This document shows positions 47,830 to 60,131 of a stretch of 64,000 nucleotides of DNA, piece by piece (the stretch's first letter is position 1; the number at the start of each line of letters is the position of its first letter). A program made the translations under genes and the position numbers. The notes under the pieces were generated by a model. The model made no database searches. It was not told the DNA's origin and saw only the letters and a list, made by a program, of their open reading frames with translations. The stretch is from Hippasteria phrygiana (lineage: Eukaryota > Echinodermata > Asteroidea > Valvatida > Goniasteridae): assembly GCA_037893225.1 (NCBI GenBank), contig JAZGUH010000145.1:1895695-1959694 (forward strand). Reading direction: 5' to 3'.

Positions 47830-48085
47830 AGGTGAACAAAGAAACTGGCAGGAGCGGGATTCGAACCTGCGACCTCTGGGTTACCGTACCGGCGCTCTAC
47901 CAACTGAGCTATCTCCCAAATTGTATGACTTCTGACTAGCGCCCACCCGAACAACGATACTGACAATTTGGGAGACCGCCAACATAGGGCAAGATAGCTC
48001 AGTTGGTACAGCGCCGGTACGGTAACCCGGAGGTCACAGGTTCGAATCCCGCTCCTGCCAGTTTCTTTGTTCACCTAGAAATTGT
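47830..48085. mobile_element. Inverted pair of tRNA-derived SINEs (copy B)
   Basis: The minus-strand copy (47830-47925) has both A and B boxes. The plus-strand copy (47930-48085) is also nearly complete but has GGTACAGCG in its A box. Counterpart of 18070-18300. Confidence 0.85.
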
Positions 48086-48653
48086 ATTTTTTATTTACCT
48101 AGTCGGTTTCCCTTGTGGATTGTTTGACGAATTAAATCCACTTGAGTTATACATGCATGCCTTGCCCTCACCACTGCTGTAGACAAATTCCAAATTGACG
48201 AAAATAGCACCGATCTGTGCACTTCCTGGTTTGTAAAAGAGGCTCTCAGTGCTAAGTAAACAGCCGACTATGCTGAACGTGCGCTGCGCTGCCATTTATG
48301 GCGTGATTCATTCATGCATGAATGAATTTGTTGAATATCACTGGGTTTTTTTTAGCATTGACATCCTTGCTTTCAACCTGGAAGTGTGCAGACGGGGCTA
48401 ATGTGACATTCCTCTATTAAGAGAGGCCAGTATACATGCCACTACAACCATAAATATTTTAAAGCATTTATGTTCAAGACATAGTTCTGCAATACTAATC
48501 TTGGGAAGAACATAAAACTTTGAAGTTTTTTCTGGCATACGCCTTTTTACAATATTGAAGATGATTTAAACATTCCTATACTGTAATTCGACCACCGCCA
48601 TTTTTAAAGGTCTTTCGAGGTGTCATGCCCCCACTTCGTGCTATACCCATCAT

Positions 48654-48816
48654 GATATGGGGCAGAGGGGTACCCTCTTTTGTCCCTATACCCTATACAC
48701 TCGCCAGACTATTGTTACCTATTAAACACATATCCCTAGACTTCTGAAAAGAATTCCTGAGATTCCGGGAACACAATGACCAACACAAAAGAGGGGGGGT
48801 CCCTCTGCCCCATATC
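48654..48816. mobile_element. MITE with GATATGGGGCAGAGGG ends (copy B)
   Basis: Counterpart of 18864-19032. The G run is only about 7-8 long here against 21. Confidence 0.75.
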
Positions 48817-48920
48817 GTGCATCATATGCTTCGTGCATGTATTCTTACATTCAAGGCATGTGTGCATTTTGCCAAGATGCAATATACATATTGGTTAACC
48901 CATTGAGCCTGGATGACGTT

Positions 48921-49517
48921 TATAGAGGAATCCCACAGCGACGAGTTTAGCGCCGATCTACGCACTTCCCCATGCGCTTCCTTTAATGGCCTAATGAATG
49001 TGCTGAATAGCGTTTTGTTTGCCACTGACATTCTCGCTTTCAACCCGGAAGTGTGCAGAAGGTGCCAATATAAAAATTCCTCTATAGGCAGTTTGAAAGT
49101 TACCACCTGGCTGGTTGACGTCCACACCGGCAATCCATTGTTGGGTTATTGTGTGCATTACGCTTGGCTGCACAGGCCTGCCTGGCATCCAGGCGCCCCA
49201 TTATAAATATAACACCCAGACTCGAGCAGTTAATGGGTCATGGACTGCTGAAAAAAAAATGACACCAACTGCAATAGAGGAATTTCACATTAGCCCCTTC
49301 TGCACACTTCCAGGTTGAAAGCGAGAATGTCAGCTAGTGGCAAACAAAACAACGCTTTTCAGCACATTCATTCATGCATGAATTAATCAGGCCATAAAAG
49401 GAAGCGTAGGCGCACGATCAGCATAAAGTTGTTTACTGTGACATTGAGATCCTCGTTTTTAAACGCGGAAGTGCGCAGATCGGCGCTATAAACTCGTCGT
49501 CGTGGGATTCCTCTAGA
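48921..49517. mobile_element. Large foldback element (copy B)
   Basis: Counterpart of 19126-19787, with internal deletions in the left arm. Confidence 0.75.
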
Positions 49518-50479
49518 CTACAGTTTAAGCCGTGGACGAGTCTATGCCAGCTTTATGGCAGATTACAGAAAAAGTACCATCTCACATACTAGAGGTTTTC
49601 AGGCTAGGCACTGACGGTACTACTGCAGCCTTGCTATAACTGACCGTGGGTGGTTGAGTCAGCTCATTTTAAACACACTCTGAGACCCATTACATGTACA
49701 TGGAGCTGCTAAAGTAAAACTATGCAGAGAACCAGTCATAAATGGTGCATGCTATACCACACTTTGACCGGTAACCTGTTTTTCCTATGCATATTTTTCT
49801 GTGCTTAATTTAAGCAGCTTTAATAAATTGGCCTCCAGCTTTTGGAAGGTATAGCTTTGTGCAGCAGTATTTACAAGATACATGTAATATGCTGTACATA
49901 AACTGTGAGACTTCCCTAGTAGTGCTGTGAAATCCGTGGATGTGATTTTCTAAAATGAGGGTCCAAAATCACATTTCACAGTCAAGAATCATAATTAGGT
50001 TAATAAACTGTTAAACACGAAAGTCACAGTGTCCATGTCCTCTTTGTCAAGGTTGGAGAATAGTTTACAGGCTTCAGATGTGATTTTGAATAAGTGGGAT
50101 GTATTTTTAGTGAATGCCCATTGTTGAAATCACAATCTCCCTGTCCACTTTGAATAGAAAAATCATGCCCAAGGAATTCCGTGTATTAAAGACAATTTAC
50201 ACTTGGTTTTCAAATATGAGCAAATATTAATTTGAAATAATGGAAACATTTTGATAACAGGAAATGGTGTATAAAAACATGACGTACGTGATGCAAAATA
50301 AACTACCTTGCAATTTGACAGAAGTACGTTTCTATCATGTCATAAATGTTTACAAATATTAGTGACCCCAATTGTCTAGAAACCCTACACCAGGCTTTTT
50401 CAAATTTACTGCATACACTGCTACCTTTGTTCTTTTGCAGTCTCACAACTGAAAACAAAATTCATAAACACCCAAGACA

Positions 50480-50960
50480 AGTTACACGCTCCTATTGGTC
50501 GTAAGTCCATCATGTGGGTGGTTTTAAACGGCCAATAAAACACTTTCCGGTGTCACATTAAATTTAGACTCCTGTGACATCTGGTCCCTTTTATTGGTTA
50601 AACACAAGCGCGACCAGTCACTCTCCTAATTTACAAATTTACAATTTACTACCAAAGAGTCCGTATTTAGAGTCCATAATTTTACACATTGGCACTACCG
50701 CGTTCTACGCTAATTTCCATATAAGGACCATTTATATCACTACTCACTTGAGGCACGAACCATTAAATATAGCTAAAGGGGTGTTTTTACAAAAGGTAAA
50801 ATTTTTGAACAAAATCATAGGTTTTTGCTGAATTATACAAAAAGGTATTTAATGAATGGGAATAAATACGTGCTGGGCCGGTTTTAAACAAGTACATTTA
50901 AAACCGCCTTGGGGACTGGACGCTGAAAATGACCCGAGCCGAAGGCCCAGCACATATCCG
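50480..50960. mobile_element. Dispersed repeat with GGTTTTAAACAAGTAC (copy B)
   Basis: Counterpart of 20771-21250. It keeps GTGCTGGGCCGG, which is altered in copy A. Confidence 0.6.
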
Positions 50961-52744
50961 GTAACTTCTATCATTTATGTATTTTAGTTCATCCCAGTTG
51001 AAGCATTTTGCAGAAGTCTTATGATTACACACAAAATACAAAACTGGACAAAAACTCTTTGTTCCAAGTTGTACAGCGGTAAGTTATAGCTCGACTTGCT
51101 ACATTAATCTTCAGCATGCACATTTTTTGTTTCGAAATTAAAATTGCCATTCACATGAAACTTGCAGATTCACCTATTTTCAAGAACATGGTAAAAGCCA
51201 GTGAAGGAAATATATTGTTTTACTTTATCTTAAAATTATTTTTAACATGAATGTATTTTAACATGAATGTGCAATAGGAATGTAGTTTTCATTGTGTTAT
51301 CTTCTCCATTGCATTAAGGTATTTATAATTCATTTTTTGGTCATTTATAACATACATCAAAGCTGAACAAATAATAGATTCCAATGAATTTAAGATATTT
51401 TACTGACATTATGATTATAATTTTCATGGTGAATTTTCCACCGGCTTGTCCAGCTTGGTTCCTCCAGTTAGGGTGTTTGAGCGTGAAACTCGGCTTTCCG
51501 CCTGTTCCCACCAATATACTCTACTCTAGCTGTACCTAGATGTAGATCAAAAAGCTATGCCAATAGCTTTTTCCCTCATTCTGTATTTCTCTGGAATTCT
51601 TTGCCTGGTGCATGTTTCCCTTCATTCTTACAATCTTTCCTGCTTCAAGATGACTTGGAAAGATCATTAAAAAGGAGAATATAATAATGTTTACGACCAT
51701 CAACTGGAAATCACACGACACTTAAAATATCTGTAAATATCTGTACGGAGTTTTTCCACAGATCCATTCTGTTGTTACAATTCGTGTTCACAAAAGTCTT
51801 TCTTGAACATATGTAATACCCAAATTACTGTATAAAATGTTTAGTTTTTTCTAAACACGGCTGAACAATCTCATTGCATCTTTCATGTTCAAATATCGAA
51901 ATTAGTCAGGGAAAGCACGACTTCATCAAGGAGTACGCTGTTGTGTAGTTACTAAATGCATATTAGGTTATCGTTGCATTTGTACACCCCAATATAGTAA
52001 TGTATTTAACTCAGCAGAAGGTATTGTGAATGGAAAATACATGTACATATTTAATGTGTAATAACAATTTACAAATTAAAGTATTTTTGCCACTTCAATG
52101 TAACAATTTTAAGACAAGATTTGAAGGTTTGCATGGTAGCACCATGTGAATATTAATTTTACACAAATGATGTAAAGACGAACCACAACGCGTGATGTAA
52201 AATAATAAAAAGCTATAATTGTCTAGCGATGCTGCTGCCTTCACATTTGATGTAAAATTACAGCATACGCGTGTTCATGGGGCTTTCAACGGTCCGACTT
52301 TTCCAAACCAAACTGCCATGGCGTCCCCGAAATTATTGTTATCACTGATTTTCAGACAAACTGCACATTTTCAAGGGATGGCCGTGTATATCATTACATA
52401 GTCATTGTAGGATGAACGCTTTCTGTAGCCCAATTGGGCGTCTCCATGGCAATGTCGCTTTAAAGAAAATGGCGGTTTTTATTCTTTAATTTTTCGTGTC
52501 GTCTATGACAATGTGCAATAAACGTAATAGTAATTATTCATAAAACTCACGCAACGACTCTGGTTTGTATTCATTTGGTTCTTTGTGAATGTAAGGATAT
52601 CATAATAAGGATTATACCCAGCAAGATATGGGACCAAGAGATACCCCCTCATGTCCGTATACCCTATGTGTGGTTAACCATTTCACCGTCGACCTTTGCT
52701 GCTGTGATGAATGAGATTACTCATCAGGGCCATGTCAGATGACT
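50961..52744. other. Intergenic and TRIM 3' flank (copy B)
   Basis: No gene recognised. Very similar to 21251-23030. Confidence 0.45.
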
Positions 52745-55700
52745 TCATACCTTGTGATACATCTTGACTGAGCACCAGTCTGCTACTGCCAGCTGCCCAT
52801 CTGCTGTGAGTGTGATTCCATGTGGGTAGAACAGACCCTGAACAAGGCAACCAAGAAAACCACCGTCTACATCATAGTGGTGAATGTGACCAATACCAGC
52901 ACCACCACTGCCCATTGCAACGTAGATACCTGATTTGTCACAGCAGACACCCCTGGTGTCTTCCACTGGTTGACCATCGATGGTTGGTTTGATGATGAAT
53001 ACTGTAACACCTTTCCTATCAGCAACATCCACTCGTCCCTTTCCACTGATCACAACTCTATCAGTGCAGCTGTCAACAGCCAGGAAGCGAGGTGTAGTCT
53101 TCACTGGTATGGTGGATATGAGTGAACCATTAGTTGGTGTGTGTTCAGTTAGTACATTCCTCTTGATATCACCCACTATGATGGTACCATCCTTCTTGAC
53201 TGCTACACCCTGCAGGTCCACTTTTGTCTTGTCAACCTCACTCTGTGGTACTGTGGGGAACTGGAAGGCCAGCTTGTTGTCCTTATTGAACACCTTGACG
53301 TAATTGGACGTGTCAACAACCACAAACTGATTGTGGATAGCTTCAATATCCACTGCACCTGGGGGAATAACATACAACATGAAATATTTAATTTGTTTAC
53401 TTGTATGTTTCAGTCCCATCAGATATGTTGTGAATTTTGGGTATAAAATCCATGTGCAGCACACGGTTGGTTGTGCAGTCAGTGCACAATGCATTCAGTA
53501 GCATTTATGTACAAACACAATTCATGCATATCATAACAACAGACTACAGACACTTCAGAATCGTGCAGCTATAGGCTCGTGTATTCAGTTGACAGATTTC
53601 ATGACGCATCACATCTCATTATGCAACTACACCGGTTACCACTTAATTACCGTATTCTTTTCAAATTACTTCTGATTGTGTTTAAATCTCAACATGGTTC
53701 ATCACCCTCCTACCTTACTGACCTATTATTCCCACATCAAGCAGGTCGGGAGGGGCTTAGGTCTTCATCTGATAAGTCCCGTTTGCTTGTCACAACAAAC
53801 ACAAAAACCACAGGTGACAAAGCGTTCTCCATCACAGGTCCAAAAGAATGGAACAGAATTCCACCCCATATCCGAGACGCACCATCCATACAAATTTTCA
53901 AAGAACATCTCAAAACTCACTTGTTTTCCAAATACCAAAAGTAATTTGTAGACACTTCCAGGTTGTTTAATATTTTGTTTAATTGTTTTCTTTTCTTTGT
54001 GAAGCGCTTTGATCTTGCTAAAAGCGCTATATAAGTACCTGTTATTATTATTATTATTATTATTAACACAAACGTTTAGACTCGAGTATTGTAAAAAAAT
54101 ATTGTATTGATCAATTGATACATTTTTTAAATAATGAACAAAAAAGTAGACTTTTGCTACTTGTCTGATTTAAAATCTATATTATTTGTAAAGTTTGTTT
54201 ATTTGTTTTTTGTTTTATTTATTTCGTAATTTTCCTACCATTCTCAAAATAAATTCAAAATTCAATTGAAAAATATAAATGTCGCTGTTTGTTCCTTTTT
54301 AATGTTCCTTTATTTGTGTACTTATTAATGTGATTATCTTCAAGCAAACTTGAATCCTCGATCCTGATTGGTTGATCCGTGGCAGCCGAGAGTGTGATAA
54401 TAACCCATATCACACGGCCCATATACACACTCCGAATTGCGCTGTTCTAATTCCGCGAATTGCGCGATACGCAAAACGCAGTGCTGCACAATTCAAAAGC
54501 TGCGCGTTTGCGTCCCATGTGGATCGTCACGTCTGTTTCGGCGCACACTTGTTACGTTTTTTCCGGATCGCTCCTGTTTCTTCCGACTGTTATTGATGTG
54601 TGCGTGTATGTGGTACAGGTTTCGCGCACAGCACCGTGCGTGTTCCATCTTTACTGCGCGTTAAGTTTGCTTGAAGATAAATTCGTTATCCCACTCGCGC
54701 AACACGGAATAATGCAGTGCGTCCGTGTCCCATATTCCACGAGGCCGAAGGACGCACTACATTATTCCGTGTTCCACTCGGCGCTCGTGGGATAACTTAT
54801 ATTGTTTTCCTTTAAATTTTATAAAATTTTATTATTTCATTGATTCGGGGTGGCGGCCTTGTTTTTTGGTCTGTTAATTAGTATTCCAAAGAAATATAGA
54901 ATACATTCTATAATTTTTAATACCAAAAGATGTGGACAGTTTTTACTTTTGAGGAGTTTGGTTTTTGTGAACTTTGTTCGATTTCTTTATTTTGGGGCAC
55001 GGACATTTTTTTTTTGTGCATTTTCAGGGTATCTGCGGGTCTTTAAAAGTCTGAAATTGAATTTTCTCAATTTAAGGCCTTAAAAAGCATTACAAAGTAT
55101 TAAATTGAGTTCTCCAAGGTCTTAAAAAACAAGGACGAAGCGAGTAATGATTTTTTTTATCAGTTCGTAAATAACAATCACACAGTGTGTATAAAAACAT
55201 CAGCTATTGGAGTGCATAGCAAATTTTTCCAGAAAACTGATCGCACGTGGCAGACACCGCACAATGTGTTCCAATCCCAGGATCCAAAATCCACCCATAC
55301 ATCTAATGTCGGTCTGCTTATTTTTGGTCTTAAATTTTGTTCCGGGCAGCATTAAAAGAGTCTTTAAAAGTCTTAAATTTGACTTTCTGAAACATGCAGA
55401 TACCATGATTTTTAAATAGGCAAATACAAATAAGAAAAAAAATAATAAATAGGGATTGTTACCTTTTAGTTTTGTATTTGTTCGGGGTGTTTGTCCGTTA
55501 TATTTTGTTTATTTTGAGAGTGGGAGATAGTGCCTGCACCTCCCTCTTCACAGGTCTATACACATGTCCAATAATAAAGTTGTACAAGCAGGAAACTTAC
55601 GTTCTGGTAGTGGAATGTTTCTTTTGTAGTGTCCCTCGGTGTTGCAGATTGTCACTCGCCTGTTGAAGAGGTCTGCCACAGCAATCTCACCAGGTTGAGT

Positions 55701-56867
55701 AGCAGCAATGCCTACAGCCACATTGAACTCTCCTAAACCACTTCCCCTTTTGTCGAACTCACGACACAGCTCCCACTTGCCAACTTCCACCTCCAGCTTG
55801 CCAAGATTGAATTCACCATTCCTCTGACCCGGAGTGAATCTCAGATATGAAAGCTTGTGATCAATCCTAGGAGGATTTTGACCGCTCAGTGATTTCAAGT
55901 CTTTGCTGATTATAGGATAGAGGGAAAGGAAGTCGCTGTCTGATGCAGTATCAGTGACATCTTTGGCCGTCTCCAGTGAATGTTGCTGTCTTTGTAGCAT
56001 CATACTCACTGTTTTCTCCTGCTCATCAAATACTCCATTACGATTCTGTTGAAGCTGCTTGATTTCATCAATCAACTTCTTCTCTTGAGCTGTTACCTCG
56101 GCTCTGATCTTATCTGCTTTATCCTGCACCTTTTTTAGAGTCATCAATATGTTCTTTGTGAACTCCTGCTTAGCTTGAGATGTTGCAGCTAAAGACTGTT
56201 CTAGTGTTTTTATGTCTCTGCTTAAATTAGGCAACATCTCTTTCAGTGATGTTTTCCTAATGTGAGATGCTTCTCCAGAATTAACGTGTTGATGTTGTGG
56301 CTCACGATGGTCTACGATAGTACAATTTCCGCAGATTAACTCCTCACACGTCTCACAATAGAACTGCTTCTCTTGCCCCGTGTGTTTGTGACATTTAGAT
56401 GCATCTGCTTCAGGTGGTTTTGTCACTTCTACATTTCCTTGGCGAATGTCCTCAAAAGTAGCTACCGTGTGGCTTGATGTACCAGTACATCGCAGGTGAA
56501 TCTTGTGACAGTTTAAGCAGATGTTTTGTGCACAGTCCAGACAGCGATGCATGGCCTCATTTCCCTCCTCACAGATCTCACAGAGGACCTTTGTGTTTCC
56601 TGAACTTGCCACCTTTTCCTGCAGTGAGATCTCCTCAACTATAGCCATCAAATGGAAGTTTGTTTTCAGGCCTTGAATGCGTGTCTCTGGAAGTACATTC
56701 TCCCGTCGACACACAGGGCAGGAAATCTTTGGAGCACCTCTATAGCTGCTTGTGTAGTATGTCTCCAGACATTTCTCACAGAAGCTGTGCAGACAATCGA
56801 GTATCTTGGGTTGTGTGTACCTGTCTTGGCAGATACTACATTCAATGTTTCGTAGAGCTGCAGCCAT
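52745..56867 (-). CDS. TRIM-family protein: RING, two B-boxes, coiled coil, NHL-like repeats (copy B)
   Basis: Exons 56867-55601 and 53358-52745 join in phase 1 to a 626-residue protein. All RING and B-box zinc ligands are intact and there is no frameshift or stop. By family it is a likely RING E3 ubiquitin ligase. Differences from copy A are spread over the RING-to-coiled-coil exon (for example CVSC to CGNC in B-box 2, one added Lys in the coiled coil, four added residues before the first propeller repeat). They are dense in the NHL exon: KV to NV after VGD, PPYY to TPRF, KYTR to EDTR, and replacement of the Asp/Glu-rich insertion by a short Gly-rich one. The protein looks functional. Confidence 0.9.
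53534..54065 (+). mobile_element. 3' end of an L2/CR1-type LINE (copy B)
   Basis: Same insertion as 23850-24375. The 121-codon remnant frame (53579-53944) differs by about three bases from copy A. Confidence 0.9.
54330..54796. mobile_element. Nested palindromic MITE in TRIM intron (copy B)
   Basis: Counterpart of 24648-25142. The terminal hairpin (54685-54796) has lost about 20 bp of one arm. Confidence 0.75.
55025..55407. mobile_element. MITE with CAGGGTATCTGC ends (copy B)
   Basis: Counterpart of 25370-25763. Confidence 0.65.
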
Positions 56868-57355
56868 TTTAATCTATTTAAAAGAAACAACTGGGTATTA
56901 TAATAATGATATTTGACGATTTTAAAAGCAGAAGCAACACTGGGGAAAATTATCTGACCAATTATTTAGGAGTATTAACCAGTCCGAAATTGAAGATCAG
57001 TTCTTGCTGCACTGGGAAAGCGTAGTCAAAGTAGTTTAATTGTGTTTATTGGGAGGGGGCGTAATCATACATGCAGACTATGTGTTACGATTTTGAGTCA
57101 ATGTGATGGAACTTTTGTTTCAGGGCCTTGGTTAACCGATTGTTCATTTTGGTTGAACTTTTTGCTCTTTACAAGATGAAGTGCTTTTTAAATTTTGAGA
57201 ATAGCAAGAAAGAAAGAAAGAACCGGTGTGTGCAGGCAAAATTCAAAGAGTGATCAGTTTATCATATTTTTTTGATCATCTCAGGAAATAGCCGCAGTGA
57301 GTCAAAGTTCGTTTAGGGGGTAGGGAGGGTGGGGGTTGTTAAAGCATGGAGGTAA

Positions 57356-58950
57356 GGCATCAACAAAATCTCTCTTTCCATTCTTTTTTTATTTGTGGGA
57401 AAGGTTGGATGAAGAAAGATTCTGTTGAGCAAGGTCTCATTATCGGTTTGTACGTAAGTGACTGGTCTTGCAGAAATTGTTTTTGTATATTTACGAATAG
57501 GTTGGTGGGTATGCCAGCCGTGTGGATGTGTGACTGACCCACCCAAAGCGTAATTTCTTTCTTTCTTTTTTTTAAAATGGAATACGCTTCGAGGGAGTCA
57601 GTTTTAGCCACTATTTCTGCAAGATGACAGTCCCGGTATGTGCTGGCTACGTTAGAAGAATAATCAGTGGATTCTTTGATGGATCATTCCAAGAAGTAGC
57701 CGCAGCGAGTCCGAACTTATCTGGGGGAGGGGGGGGGGGAGGATTTGTAAAGGCATCAACAAAATCTCTCTTTCCATTCTTTTTTTATTTGTGGGAAAGG
57801 TTGGATGAAGAAAGATTCTGTTGAGCAAGGTCTCATTATCGGTTTTTACGTAAGTGACTGGTCTTGCAGAAATTGTTTTTGTATATTTACGAATAGGTTG
57901 GTGGGTATGCCAGCCGTGTGGATGTGTGACTGACCCACCCAAAGCGTAATTTCTTTCTTTCTTTTTTTAAAAATGGAATACGCTTCGAGGGAGTCAGTTT
58001 TAGCCACTATTTCTGCAAGATGACAGTCACGGTATGTGCTGGCTACGTTAGAAGAATAATCAGTGGATTCTTTGATGGATCATTCCAAGAAGTAGCCGCA
58101 GCGAGTCCGAACTTATCTGGGGGGGGGGGAGGATTTGTAAAGGCATCAACAAAATCTCTCTTTCCATTCTTTTTTTATTTGTGGGAAAGGTTGGATGAAG
58201 AAAGATTCTGTTGAGCAAGGTCTCATTATCGGTTTTTACGTAAGTGACTGGTCTTGCAGAAATTGTTTTTGTATATTTACGAATAGGTTGGTGGGTATGC
58301 CAGCCGTGTGGATGTGTGACTGACCCACCCAAAGCGTAATTTCTTTCTTTCCTTTTTTTAAAAATGGAATACGCTTCGAGGGAGTCAGTTTTAGCCACTA
58401 TTTCTGCAAGATGACAGTCCTGGTATGTGCTGGCTACGTTAGAAGAACAATAAGTGGATTCTTTGATGGATCATTCTAAGAAGTAGCTGCAGCGAGTCCG
58501 AGCTTATCTGGGGGAGGGGGGGGGGGGAAGGTTTGTAAAGTCATCATCAACAAAGCCGATCCTCATTCTTCCTTGTTTTTTCTAAAACAACCACCATAAA
58601 ACATTGGTGGAGTTGGAGGATGAACGACTCTGTTGGTGGTGCTCTGCTATTTAATAATTTTATATTGGTGACTGGTCTGCAGAAACTGTTTTTGTGTATC
58701 TATGTAATTCCGCTGGTTGGTATGCCAGCCGTGTGGCTGTACAATCGACTCACCCAGAGCGTGGTTATTAATCATTTCTTATCTGTGGAGCACGCTTCTT
58801 GGGAGTCGGTTTATGGCCACTGTTTCTGCAGAGTGTCAGTCAGCGGGTTAGTTTTGTGGCACTGTCAATACACCAAACGTCCGGGGGCCAATTATTTATG
58901 TCTTTCCCAGAGAGCGGGAGTTTCAAAAACTCGTCTCTGGTCTTGGCCAC
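57356..58950 (-). repeat. ~390-bp tandem units in left pseudo-LTR
   Basis: Units begin at about 57356, 57752 and 58142 (CATCAACAAAATCTCTC). A clearly diverged fourth begins near 58543. Each includes GGTATGCCAGCCGTGTGG and ends in a G run. Unit-specific bases (CCCGG, CACGG, CCTGG at the GACAGTC site) are the same in the right repeat. Confidence 0.9.
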
Positions 58951-59019
58951 GCTAGGACATGTTTGTGCGTAACAACATGTGGCTTCTTGTTTTAATTTAC
59001 TCAATGACTTATTTTTACC

Positions 59020-59111
59020 GGTGATAATATGCTGCGCCCCATGCTTTTCTTTTTTTAGAGAGGGGTAGCAAAGCATATTTTCTGTGCTTTTTTCGCACTT
59101 CATCAGTCACC
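59020..59111 (-). ncRNA. Type I hammerhead ribozyme candidate (left repeat)
   Basis: Minus strand, 5' to 3': stem I strand GGTGA (59111-59107); core CTGATGA (59106-59100); stem II GTGC/GCAC with a 7-nt loop, closed by an A.A pair next to the core; GAA (59082-59080); stem III AATATGCT/AGCATATT (8 bp) with a long loop holding CCCC/GGGG; then A (59025) and stem I strand TCACC (59024-59020). The predicted cut is after A at 59025 (UUA triplet). Stem I is open, hence type I. The non-standard A.A at 10.1/11.1 may lower activity. Found by eye, no folding program run. Confidence 0.78.
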
Positions 59112-59248
59112 ATCTTTTCCGTTTTTTTCCTTTTTGTATGCAAGCTCATGATAGCAGAGAAATCTTGCACATTTCAGCCATTCTTTTTAGATGATCGAAG
59201 TAAGGGGATTTCGACACTTATTTTATTTTAAGGTTTGAAATCCACTGC

Positions 59249-59491
59249 TTACTGATCATTATTTTGTTCTTCTAGTAGTCCTACAAGGATTTGAACATTC
59301 TCCTCATCCAGATTTTTTCTTTTTTGGTCGGATTGTGGAGGTGTTTTAATCCTAGACCGAACCAGGTCATCTTTGATGTTTTTATGCCGTTTGTATGCCA
59401 AGATGGGTTGGGTTTCGAATATCGCATTCAGATATTCATTTTCGCTTATTAAATGCCAATGTTGTAGCTCAAGAGAGATCGTCCTTGTCAC
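59249..59491 (-). pseudogene. Penelope-like RT thumb-region remnant
   Basis: The frame reads HWHLISENEYLNAIF, then QPILAYKRHKNIKDDLVRSR, the pattern that follows the RT palm in Penelope-like proteins (HW.L..D..L..IF..P...R..N..D.LVR). It then diverges and stops after EEQNNDQ. No RT catalytic core lies upstream and no GIY-YIG domain downstream, so I call it a remnant. Confidence 0.6.
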
Positions 59492-60131
59492 ATTTTTCCG
59501 CTTTCAGTTGAGTTTGCGGGAACGGACAGATCTTTTCTTGGCTTCGTTCGTTTTGTTGTGTTTTTTGGCTTTAATTGATTCTCCTTGCCATACTCAGGCA
59601 GACTCAACCTATTATGCAGTTTGTATTTTGCTCTTTGAGATCTGCCAGAGTACGTGGAGTTTCTGGTTAGTGTGGCATTCGTGTTGCGACTTCTTATAGT
59701 GTAGGTCAGGACCTTGTGGTTTTTATCGTGCATGCGCACTGTGTTATTCGGTCACGGACACTACACACAGAAAATGTGATACGTGGGTGTGTGGGTGGGT
59801 GGGGGAGGGATGGGTTGGGGAGATACATGATATGTGTACACATCGGCAACGTTAGTGTGGCTATAGATTTCAACAGCCATCAGAGCATGTATTAAGTTTA
59901 CATGTAGGTCATGTACATGTATATATTAATATACCGTAGGTGTCGAGTCAGGAGTCGCCGTTCTTTTTGTTAGGTTGTTTTTATAGGTTGTTTTAATCCT
60001 ATGTATACAGGGAAGCTAGATCCTGACTGACACTTTTTTGTTGTGGAGTGGGAAAGAAAGTGGAAAGGTGACTATAGGTTAAGCTTTTAGCTATAACAAA
60101 TGCTCTCTGATTGATAATTGGACAGGTATAC

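Larger units (their letters stand above)
30799..57040. repeat. Copy B of the ~27 kb duplicated block
   Basis: It is colinear with copy A. It differs by frequent substitutions and by indels up to about 1.8 kb, many with transposon boundaries. It ends exactly where the Penelope-like element begins. Confidence 0.9.
57041..59140 (-). repeat. Left direct repeat (pseudo-LTR) of the element
   Basis: It is virtually identical to 61889-64000. The only differences I see are the lengths of G runs. Homology may continue beyond 59140, since the partner is cut by the window end. Confidence 0.85.

Noticed and set aside
57664..58398. Repeated 92-112 codon minus-strand frames with GGSVTHPHGWHTHQPIRK
   Set aside because: They follow the ~390-bp tandem units and span variable G runs; length changes would shift the frame, so coding is unlikely.
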